A stretch of DNA of 7,440 nucleotides, taken from assembly GCA_046095485.1 (NCBI GenBank), contig JBJTJN010000042.1, forward strand, positions 1 to 7,440, written 5' to 3'. Every line of letters begins with the position of its first letter. Within the stretch, counting starts at the first letter, position 1. The notes beneath the pieces are model-generated. The model searched no databases. It was not told the origin of the DNA and saw nothing but the letters and a program-made list of their open reading frames with translations. Below, in pieces: positions 1 through 5,276 of this stretch. The DNA comes from SYFI01 sp046095485 (GTDB taxonomy: Bacteria; Actinomycetota; Thermoleophilia; Miltoncostaeales; Miltoncostaeaceae). The position numbers and the translations under genes were made by a program.

Positions 1-102
1 GCGAACCTCAGGGACGCGAACCTCAGGGGTGCGAAACTCACCGGTGCGACCTGGAGCAGCACCACCTGCCCCGACGGCACGATGACCGACACCGGCTGCT
101 GA
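1..102 (+). CDS. Pentapeptide-repeat protein, C-terminal end (5' part outside window)
   Basis: The visible 33 residues, read from base 1 to a TGA at 100-102, begin with three pentapeptides (ANLRD, ANLRG, AKLTG) and end in a short tail, ATWSSTTCPDGTMTDTGC. Pentapeptide repeats A(D/N)LXX fold into a right-handed square beta-helix. The tail with two cysteines resembles that of the next gene (ATWGFTTCRDGTVRDRC), so the two are tandem paralogues. Only 25 bp separate this stop from the next start, so they are probably cotranscribed. The start, any signal peptide and the repeat number lie upstream and cannot be seen. The molecular function of such extracellular pentapeptide proteins is generally unknown. 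Confidence 0.85.
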   Translation, partial: ANLRDANLRGAKLTGATWSSTTCPDGTMTDTGC

Positions 103-127
103 TCGACTGACCACCCAAGGACCCCCT

Positions 128-664
128 ATGCGCCTTCGCACCACTGCCGTCCTCGCCACTGTCGCCGCAGCGACGTCAATCGTGCTCCTCGCAGGATGCG
201 GAGGCAGCGCGCCTGAAGCCAGCCCGTCCACGGCGACGTCCACGATCGCCGCACGCCAGGCAGCGGGGCAGGGCCCGCCCGGGTGCCTCCCCAACTGCGC
301 GAATGCGAACCTCACTTACGCGGACCTCCAGAACACGAACCTCCAGAACGCGAACTTCGCTGGCGCCAACCTCATGTACGCGAAGCTGACCGGCGCGGAC
401 CTGGTCAGGGCGAACCTCATGAGGTCGAACCTCACCGGCACGCGCCTCACGGGAGCAGACCTCATGAACGCGGACCTCATCAGTGCGAACCTCACCGGGG
501 CGGACCTCACCGGGGCGGACCTCAGCAGGGCGAGCCTGGCCAACGCCAACCTCACTCGCGCGAACCTCACTCGCGCGAAGATCTCGTGGACGGACTTCAC
601 CAACGCGACCTGGGGGTTCACTACCTGCCGCGACGGCACGGTGAGAGACCGCTGCATCCTGTGA
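128..664 (+). CDS. Pentapeptide-repeat lipoprotein (178 aa)
   Basis: Residues 1-24 are a lipoprotein signal peptide: Arg at 2 and 4, a hydrophobic core, then the lipobox LAGC with the lipidated cysteine at C24. A low-complexity Ser/Thr/Ala tether follows (about 25-50). Residues 60-159 form twenty consecutive pentapeptides of the A(N/D)LXX type with Leu, Phe or Ile at the centre, enough for about five coils of a square beta-helix. The helix is bracketed by cysteines: C53 and C57 before it and C167 and C176 after it, which could form disulfide caps outside the cell (inference). The ATG has a good ribosome site, AAGGA at 117-121, 6 nt upstream. The upstream partial gene has the same tail and is probably in the same operon. 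I infer a surface-anchored rod of unknown ligand. It lacks fusion to any enzymatic domain, and with an export signal it is unlikely to be a Qnr/MfpA-type gyrase protector. Confidence 0.9.
   Translation: MRLRTTAVLATVAAATSIVLLAGCGGSAPEASPSTATSTIAARQAAGQGPPGCLPNCANANLTYADLQNTNLQNANFAGANLMYAKLTGADLVRANLMRSNLTGTRLTGADLMNADLISANLTGADLTGADLSRASLANANLTRANLTRAKISWTDFTNATWGFTTCRDGTVRDRCIL
305..604 (+). repeat. 15-bp coding repeat array (20 units)
   Basis: These are degenerate 15-bp units encoding the twenty pentapeptides, many with the core GCGAACCTCA or GCGGACCTCA. Some neighbours are nearly identical: units 496-510 and 511-525 match at 14 of 15 bases, as do 551-565 and 566-580. That suggests recent duplication or gene conversion. 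The same units occur at 1-45 in the upstream paralogue, so recombination between the two genes is possible. Confidence 0.85.
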
Positions 665-678
665 CCCCCGGGACCTCC

Positions 679-1827
679 CTAGCTGCGGGGCACGGACACC
701 AGGAACGACTTGACGACGCCCTCGCCGTAGCGCGCGGTGAGGCGTGCTCCTGACTTCGACGACATCAGCACGCCGGCGCCGCCGCGCGCGGCCTTCTTGC
801 CATAGAGCTTGCGCGCCTTCGATACCGGGTCACCCGGCTTGAGGCCCTTCGCGGTGAGCCACTGCTGGCCCGTGAGCACGGCCGCGCGCACGCGCGATTC
901 CGGCCCGCAGGGGTCGGCGCCCGGGGCGGGGGCGAAGGTCATGATGGCGCCGAGGCTCGCCCAGGTGACGCGGCAGTTGCCGTAGGTGGCGCGCTTCGAC
1001 CCGGTGCCGTAGGCAGCCTCGGCGGCGGCGAGCGTGCCCGTGCGCCCGGCCAGCGTGCCCATGCGCACGGCGCCCTTGCGGGTGACCAGCACCGACAGCG
1101 GGCCGGTGGGCGCGCCGGACGCCACCGAGCGCAGGGTGGTGGTCTGGGGCTCGAGCCCGTTGTGGCGCAGCATCGATGCGTAGAGGCCCAGGATCTTCTC
1201 GGTGTAGCCGCCCCCCGTGGCCCAGTTGCCGTTGCCCATGGCCTCCCAGGTGGGGGCCTTGCCGTAGGGCCGCACATACGTGAAGCGCAGGTCGGTGAGC
1301 GGCCGCGCCACCTTCAGCGGGTCGGCGGCCGGGTCGGCATAGGCCCACAGGTGCTGTATCTGGGCGCGCACGCCGTCCTCAGGGGTCTTGAAGATGTTGC
1401 CGCGGTCGCAGGTGTCGCAGGCGCCGAGCCCCGAGAAGTTGTTGTCGGTGGGCTTCACCATCGATCCCTCGTAGCGGAACCAGCCGGTCTCGAGGATCGA
1501 CTGCGCGAAGGCGATGTCGCCGCGCACGTTCTGGGCGTTGCCCTCGTCCACGAAGATGCGCGCGAGGTCGGCGATGGGGATCGTTATGGCCGGGGTGATC
1601 TTCTGCTTCGCGAACCACGAGGCGATCTGGTCGCCGGTGAGGCGCGACTGGCCCATCACGGGGGTCACCGAGGTGAGCGGGGTCGTGCCGCCGGTGGTGT
1701 CCGTGGTGGGAGCAGGGGCAGTGCCGCCCGGCGGCGCGGGTGCCTGCGGTTGCGGCGCGGTCTGCGCGGCGAGGCCCGCCGGGATGGCGAGCGACATCAC
1801 CGCGGCGATGCTCACGGGGAATCGCAC
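679..1827 (-). CDS. Secreted glucosaminidase-domain peptidoglycan hydrolase (382 aa)
   Basis: A signal peptide covers about residues 1-21 (Arg at 2, hydrophobic core, AxA-like end before Q22). A Pro/Thr/Ala-rich linker to about 58 would pass through the wall. Residues about 61-225 match the glucosaminidase (GH73/FlgJ/LytG-like) fold: the helix AQSILETGW carries the expected catalytic Glu at E113, and NNFSGLGA (129-136) is the usual following motif, with a C137/C140 pair just after. Such enzymes cleave between GlcNAc and MurNAc in the cell wall. Residues about 240-382 are a separate C-terminal region that looks like two degenerate halves, each with a tyrosine-glycine turn (AAYG, KLYG), plus C285 and C307. 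I do not recognise this region; a wall- or substrate-binding role is inference. The start is the GTG that puts the signal peptide at the N-terminus. It has no Shine-Dalgarno but has TAGCAT 8 nt upstream. It converges on the pentapeptide gene with 14 bp between them. Confidence 0.85.
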   Translation of the reverse strand: MRFPVSIAAVMSLAIPAGLAAQTAPQPQAPAPPGGTAPAPTTDTTGGTTPLTSVTPVMGQSRLTGDQIASWFAKQKITPAITIPIADLARIFVDEGNAQNVRGDIAFAQSILETGWFRYEGSMVKPTDNNFSGLGACDTCDRGNIFKTPEDGVRAQIQHLWAYADPAADPLKVARPLTDLRFTYVRPYGKAPTWEAMGNGNWATGGGYTEKILGLYASMLRHNGLEPQTTTLRSVASGAPTGPLSVLVTRKGAVRMGTLAGRTGTLAAAEAAYGTGSKRATYGNCRVTWASLGAIMTFAPAPGADPCGPESRVRAAVLTGQQWLTAKGLKPGDPVSKARKLYGKKAARGGAGVLMSSKSGARLTARYGEGVVKSFLVSVPRS

Positions 1828-1835
1828 GGGGCGCG

Positions 1836-1841
1836 ATGCTA
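1836..1841 (-). promoter_or_regulatory. Candidate -10 box (TAGCAT) of the glucosaminidase gene
   Basis: TAGCAT read on the minus strand ends 8 nt before the GTG at 1827. It fits the actinobacterial TANNNT -10 consensus and would put transcription at or within a base or two of the start codon. No convincing -35 is seen, and there is no purine-rich ribosome site. Confidence 0.4.
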
Positions 1842-1902
1842 GGCCAACCCGGCCGCGAACCCCGCATGACCCGTTGCGGGCATTACACGACCCTTACGTG
1901 GG

Positions 1903-1908
1903 TACCCT
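1903..1908 (+). promoter_or_regulatory. Candidate -10 box (TACCCT) for leaderless hydrolase mRNA
   Basis: TACCCT is followed by exactly 6 nt (GCCCAT) and then the ATG at 1915, the ideal geometry for transcription starting at the A of ATG. No Shine-Dalgarno lies upstream. TTGCGG at 1874-1879 is too far away (23 nt) to be a normal -35. Confidence 0.5.
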
Positions 1909-1914
1909 GCCCAT

Positions 1915-2571
1915 ATGCAGGAGATTTCCCTTGCCACGGGGGCGCACATGCGCATCACGCGGCCCGGCTCGGGCACCGTGGTGATGTGCGTCAACGGGGG
2001 CGGCGCCAGCCCCCGGGCGGGCAACTGGAGCCCCACCATCGAGTGGCTGGTGGATCGCCTGGCGCCCCGCTACCCCGATGCCGCCTTCGCCGAGGTGCGC
2101 TACCGGGTGCGCTCGTGGAAGATGCTGCCCTCGTGCATCGCCGACGGCGCCGCAGCCCTCGCGGCGGTGCCCGACGCCGACCGGGTGGTGATGCTCGGGT
2201 TCTCGATGGGTGGCGCGGTGAGCATCGCCTGCGCGGCGGATGACCGGGTGAGCGACCTGATCGCTCTGGCCCCGTGGATTCCCGAGGAACTTGCCCTCTC
2301 GCAACTGGCGGGCGACCGCGTGACGATCCTGCACGGCAGCATCGACGGCGTCATCCCGGGCATCCCGGGCGTGCGCCCCGCGCACTCGCTGCGCGGTGCA
2401 GACCGCCTGCGCGCCGCCGGGGCGCAGGTGCAGTACCGGCGCATCCCCGGCGCGGTGCACGGCGTGGCGATACGCCGCAACGGCCGCCTGCTGGCCCTGC
2501 CACGCGCCGGCACGTGGCTGCGCGACGTGGAGCAGGCCATGGACCGGGCCGGGCTCGCGGGCGGCCCGTAG
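1915..2571 (+). CDS. Alpha/beta-hydrolase, small esterase-like (218 aa)
   Basis: This is a soluble alpha/beta-hydrolase fold without a signal peptide. The first strand and oxyanion loop are VVMCVNGGG (22-30). The nucleophile elbow is GFSMGG (95-100) with S97 as the nucleophile. The acid is probably D144 in HGSIDGVIP, and the base is H182 in GAVHG. The complete triad suggests an active hydrolase of an ester, lactone or peptide; the substrate cannot be told. A length near 220 residues fits a minimal fold with little or no lid domain, like dienelactone-hydrolase or carboxylesterase relatives. The ATG at 1915 is supported by a TANNNT box 6 nt upstream. An alternative start is the in-frame ATG at 1948, after a G-rich stretch, which would remove 11 residues before the first strand. 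The next gene starts 10 bp after the stop. Confidence 0.82.
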   Translation: MQEISLATGAHMRITRPGSGTVVMCVNGGGASPRAGNWSPTIEWLVDRLAPRYPDAAFAEVRYRVRSWKMLPSCIADGAAALAAVPDADRVVMLGFSMGGAVSIACAADDRVSDLIALAPWIPEELALSQLAGDRVTILHGSIDGVIPGIPGVRPAHSLRGADRLRAAGAQVQYRRIPGAVHGVAIRRNGRLLALPRAGTWLRDVEQAMDRAGLAGGP

Positions 2572-2574
2572 CCT
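2569..2574 (+). promoter_or_regulatory. Candidate -10 box (TAGCCT) for leaderless NTF2-like gene
   Basis: TAGCCT includes the TAG stop codon of the hydrolase and lies 7 nt before the ATG at 2582. No ribosome site precedes that ATG (the spacer is TCACCCC). The small gene may therefore have its own leaderless transcript in addition to any read-through from the hydrolase gene. Confidence 0.4.
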
Positions 2575-2581
2575 TCACCCC

Positions 2582-2986
2582 ATGGGAATAGCTCAGGACC
2601 CCGTGGTGGTGGTGACGGCCCTCGTCGAGGCGTTCGGGAACCTCGACGTGAAGGGCATGACGGCGCATCTCGCGCCGGATGTCGAGGCCCACATCACCAA
2701 CGCATCCGGCGGGCACGACGCCATCGTGGGCCGCGACGCCCTGCTGGCGCGCATCGGCGCGGTGGACTACGCCGGCGCCGGCTTCACCCTGGCCGTGACC
2801 GACGCCACCGCCACCCGTGACGGCCAGGCCCTCGTGATGGTGGAGGTGCGCGCCATCCGCACGGATGGACGCACCCTGCACAACTACGCGGCGCACCTGT
2901 GCGATGTGACCGGCGGCCGGGTGAGCCGCTGGTGGATGGTGGAAGCCCTCCCCGCCGAGAGCGACGACTTCTGGAAGGGCGCCTAG
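2582..2986 (+). CDS. NTF2/SnoaL-like domain protein (134 aa)
   Basis: Its pattern is that of the cone-shaped NTF2-like superfamily. An N-terminal helix VTALVEAFGNLDVKGM (11-26) is followed by LAPDVEAHI (30-38), a GRDALLARI helix (50-58) and a curved beta sheet (68-120). The end, WWMVEALPAESDDFW (117-131), is the typical SnoaL-like closure. Members are small enzymes (isomerases, cyclases, dehydratases) or ligand-binding proteins, and no specific substrate can be assigned here. It lies 10 bp behind the hydrolase gene, so the two may act on related compounds (inference). The reading frame stays open well upstream (to 2396), but the homology begins at GIAQDPVVV, and an upstream start would bury the hydrolase end. 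Its stop shares the palindrome CTAG (2983-2986) with the stop of the convergent desaturase gene. Confidence 0.82.
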   Translation: MGIAQDPVVVVTALVEAFGNLDVKGMTAHLAPDVEAHITNASGGHDAIVGRDALLARIGAVDYAGAGFTLAVTDATATRDGQALVMVEVRAIRTDGRTLHNYAAHLCDVTGGRVSRWWMVEALPAESDDFWKGA

Positions 2987-3969
2987 GCCGGGGCGTCAGC
3001 CCCTGCGTCGGTGACGGCCTGGCCCTTGGCCTTGCGCAGTTCCTGGCGCTCGTCGGTGGGCACCTTGACGTCCCACACCAGGCCCACGCGCTCCATGCCG
3101 TAGATCAGCGCCCATGAGAGGTCGATCTGCTTCCAGTGCAGGCCGTGGCGGGCCGAGCCGGGGAAGGCGTGGTGGTTGTTGTGCCAGGCCTCGCCGAACA
3201 CCGGGATGGCCAGCGGCCAGAAGTTGCGGCTCTCGTCGTCGGTCTCGTAGTCGCGGCGGCCGTACATGTGGCAGATGGAGTTGACCGACCAGGTGAGGTG
3301 GTCGAACACGAACACGCGCAGCAGGCCAGCCCACACGAAGCACTGGAAGGCCATCCACACCGATCCGCCGCTCCAGGCGAATCCCACGAGCGCGGGGATG
3401 CCCAGCGAGAGGCCCAGCCACAGCAGGTAGAGCCGGTCGATGTTGCGGATGAGCGGGTCGGCGTAGAGGTCCTTGCCGTAGCGCTCGCCGCGCTCGAGGC
3501 CCTTGGTGGTGAGCAGCCAGCCCACCTGCGCGTGCCACAGGCCCTTGATCACGCCCCTCCATCCGGGCTCGTACCCGTGGTGGGGCGAGTGCGGGTCGCC
3601 CTCCTTGTCGGAGAGCGCGTGGTGCTTGCGGTGGTCGGTGACCCACTGGGTGACCGGGCCCTGGCATGCCATTGACCCCGCGATGGCCCAGAAGGCCGTC
3701 ATGAAGCGCGTGGTCTTGAAGGCGCGGTGCGAGAACAGCCGGTGGAACCCGATGGTGATGCCCAGCCCGCAGAACACGTACATGACCGCGAACATGATGA
3801 GGTCGACCGGGCCCACGGCCACGCCCCAGAGCAGCCCGGTGACCGACAGCAGTGCCAGCGGCGGCACCACGATGGCGATGAGCGTGATGATGCGGGCGGA
3901 TGTGAGGGGCTTGTCGCGGACCGTCGCGACAAGGGGCTGGCGTGACTTGGCGGGATCCGCGGTGCTCAT
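2983..3969 (-). CDS. Membrane fatty-acid desaturase, acyl-CoA delta-9 type (328 aa)
   Basis: This di-iron integral membrane desaturase puts a cis double bond into a saturated acyl chain, using oxygen and an electron donor. All three histidine boxes are present: H76-R-L-F-S-H81, H113-R-K-H116-H117 and H263-N-N-H266-H267. The extra ligand region also looks intact (DHLTW with H224, NSICH with H234), as in stearoyl-CoA desaturases. Hydrophobic stretches at about 27-50, 54-75, 88-105 and 180-222 fit the four-helix topology. The length of 328 is normal for bacterial members; there is no fused cytochrome b5 or ferredoxin domain, so electrons must come from a separate reductase not seen here. I chose the ATG at 3969 because the in-frame extension to 4014 adds an Arg-rich, unconserved stretch and would cross the candidate promoter. 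The gene is divergent from the FAD/methyltransferase operon, so its unsaturated product may be that operon's substrate (inference). Regiochemistry is assumed from family resemblance. Confidence 0.92.
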   Translation of the reverse strand: MSTADPAKSRQPLVATVRDKPLTSARIITLIAIVVPPLALLSVTGLLWGVAVGPVDLIMFAVMYVFCGLGITIGFHRLFSHRAFKTTRFMTAFWAIAGSMACQGPVTQWVTDHRKHHALSDKEGDPHSPHHGYEPGWRGVIKGLWHAQVGWLLTTKGLERGERYGKDLYADPLIRNIDRLYLLWLGLSLGIPALVGFAWSGGSVWMAFQCFVWAGLLRVFVFDHLTWSVNSICHMYGRRDYETDDESRNFWPLAIPVFGEAWHNNHHAFPGSARHGLHWKQIDLSWALIYGMERVGLVWDVKVPTDERQELRKAKGQAVTDAGADAPA

Positions 3970-3978
3970 TCGCGTCGC

Positions 3979-3984
3979 AGGGTA
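3979..3984 (-). promoter_or_regulatory. Candidate -10 box (TACCCT) of the desaturase gene
   Basis: TACCCT on the minus strand ends 9 nt before the ATG at 3969, the same hexamer as before the hydrolase gene. It predicts a leader of only a few bases. No ribosome-binding sequence is seen in the 9-nt spacer GCGACGCGA. Confidence 0.4.
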
Positions 3985-3987
3985 GCC

Positions 3988-4017
3988 GCATCGGCAGGCG
4001 CGTCGCCAGCGCATCGG
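3988..4017. promoter_or_regulatory. Candidate operator between the divergent lipid genes
   Basis: Two copies of GCATCGG (3988-3994 and 4011-4017) flank an imperfect dyad at 3994-4010, whose 7-nt arms GCAGGCG and CGCCAGC (6 of 7 paired) surround CGT. The block sits between the two outward-facing -10 boxes, overlapping both putative -35 regions, where one regulator could control both transcripts. Short G/C-rich dyads arise easily by chance in this DNA, so this is tentative. Confidence 0.25.
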
Positions 4018-4023
4018 TACGGT
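4018..4023 (+). promoter_or_regulatory. Candidate -10 box (TACGGT) of the FAD/methyltransferase operon
   Basis: TACGGT lies 8 nt before the ATG at 4032. Unlike the other leaderless candidates, the spacer is G-rich (GGGGTCGG), so a weak ribosome site is also possible. The box faces away from the desaturase -10, with 33 bp between the two. Confidence 0.4.
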
Positions 4024-4031
4024 GGGGTCGG

Positions 4032-5276
4032 ATGGCCCGCATCGCGATCATCGGCAGCGGCATCGGGGGGCTCGGCGCCGCCTGGCTGCTCGCCCGCGCC
4101 CACGACGTGCAGGTGTTCGAGCGCGATTCGCGCATCGGCGGGCACACCCACACCACCCGCGTCATCGGCCCCGACGGCGAGTGCCTGGCGCTCGACTCCG
4201 GGTTCATCGTGCACAACGAGGTCACCTACCCGCTGTTCGTGCGCATGCTGCGCGAGCTCGGCGTGGCCACGCAGCCCTCGCGCATGGGCTTCTCGGTCAC
4301 CTGCCGATCATGCGGGCTCGAGTTCTCGGGCGTGCGGCTGTGGACCCAGCCCGAGGCCGTGCTGCGCCCGGCGTTCCTGCGCATGGTGCCCGATGCGATC
4401 AGGTTCCAGCGCACCGGCGACCGCGCGCTGCTGCCCGAGTACGCGGGTCTTTCGCTGCGGGAGTTCGCGGCGGCCGAGGGCTACTCGCAGGCGTTCACCG
4501 ACCACTACCTCGTGCCGCTCACATCGGCCATCTGGTCGGCGGGGCTGCACGACGCCCAGGAGTTCCCGGCCTCGTACGCCGTGAGCTTCTGGCGCAACCA
4601 CGGCATCCTGGGCTTCCGGCGGCTCGAGTGGCGCACGATCGTGGGGGGCAGCGACACCTACGTGAAGGCCATCACCCACGGCCTGCCGGGCCGTGTGCAT
4701 GCCGGCCTCGGCGTGGCGGAGGTGCGCCGCGATGCCGACGGCGTGGACGTGCGCACCGACGATGGCCAGGTGCGGCGCTTCGACCACGTGGTGATGGCCG
4801 CGCACGCCGGGCAGTCGCTCGCGATGCTCGCCGACGCCACGGATGACGAGCGGGAGATCCTGTCGGCCTTCACCACCACCGAGAGCGACGTGAGCCTGCA
4901 CGCCGATGCCTCGCTACTGCCCCGGCGTCGCCGTTCGCGCGCGGCGTGGAATCATCACGTAGATGACTGCCACGACCCGTACGCCGCGCCGGCCATGACG
5001 TACTCGCTCAACCGCCTCGAGAACCTCTCGTCGCGCACCGAGTGGTGCGTGTCGCTGAACCGCGACGACGAGGTGCACCCCTCGCGGCTGGTCATGCGCA
5101 CCCGGTACGCCCACCCGGTGTACGACTTCCGGGCCCTCGACGCGCAGGGCCGCATGGATGAGATACAGGGCGTGCGCCGCACGTGGTTCAGCGGGGCGTG
5201 GATGGGCTACGGCTTCCACGAGGACGGCATGCGGGCGGCGGTGGACGTGGCGCGCGGGCTGGGGCTGGAGTGGTGA
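4032..5276 (+). CDS. FAD/NAD(P)-binding amine-oxidase-like protein, COG2907 type (414 aa)
   Basis: The N-terminus is an FAD Rossmann motif: G8-S-G10-I-G-G13, E30 at the end of the second strand for the ribose, and RIGGHTHT (34-41) for the diphosphate. The C-terminus, TWFSGAWMGYGFHEDG (384-399), is the second FAD contact typical of the family. A middle stretch AAWNHH followed by MTYSLNRLENL is also family-typical. COG2907 proteins are regularly found beside DUF1365 and CFA-type methyltransferases. From memory, the same type is the N-terminal domain of plant Sterculia cyclopropane synthase, and a relative (UfaD) in Rhodobacter sphaeroides desaturates a methylated fatty acid on the way to furan fatty acids. 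I infer a lipid-modifying oxidoreductase, not an amine oxidase. The open frame extends up to 3942, but the extension is basic, unconserved and crosses the promoter, so the ATG at 4032 is chosen. The last bases, GTGA (5273-5276), overlap the next start. Confidence 0.88.
   Translation: MARIAIIGSGIGGLGAAWLLARAHDVQVFERDSRIGGHTHTTRVIGPDGECLALDSGFIVHNEVTYPLFVRMLRELGVATQPSRMGFSVTCRSCGLEFSGVRLWTQPEAVLRPAFLRMVPDAIRFQRTGDRALLPEYAGLSLREFAAAEGYSQAFTDHYLVPLTSAIWSAGLHDAQEFPASYAVSFWRNHGILGFRRLEWRTIVGGSDTYVKAITHGLPGRVHAGLGVAEVRRDADGVDVRTDDGQVRRFDHVVMAAHAGQSLAMLADATDDEREILSAFTTTESDVSLHADASLLPRRRRSRAAWNHHVDDCHDPYAAPAMTYSLNRLENLSSRTEWCVSLNRDDEVHPSRLVMRTRYAHPVYDFRALDAQGRMDEIQGVRRTWFSGAWMGYGFHEDGMRAAVDVARGLGLEW

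Noticed and set aside
1..604. Short regular direct repeats that could suggest a CRISPR array
   Set aside because: The period is a strict 15 bp with no spacers, and every unit translates in frame to a pentapeptide inside genes with proper starts or stops.
316..657. Long open frame on the minus strand opposite the pentapeptide gene
   Set aside because: It is a mirror of the repeat array, giving an artificial Arg/Ala/Leu/Phe repeat. The plus frame has a signal peptide, ribosome site and recognisable family.
665..678. Terminator at the CCCCCGGG palindrome between the pentapeptide and glucosaminidase genes
   Set aside because: The palindrome is only a few bases long with no loop and no following T run.
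1162..1842. Long open frames on the plus strand across the glucosaminidase gene
   Set aside because: They are Gly/Arg/Ala-rich and without family features, as expected opposite a high-GC gene. The minus frame has a signal peptide and the catalytic ETGW motif.
3942..4031. Upstream start for the FAD oxidoreductase, with overlap of the desaturase 5' end
   Set aside because: The extra 30 residues are basic and unconserved and precede the Rossmann strand that normally begins at the N-terminus. The divergent promoter region lies there.
5183..5272. ATG at 5183 as the start of the DUF1365-methyltransferase protein
   Set aside because: It would add 30 Gly/Arg-rich residues that are a frame-shifted shadow of the conserved C-terminus of the FAD protein. 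The DUF1365 homology starts at the GTG at 5273.
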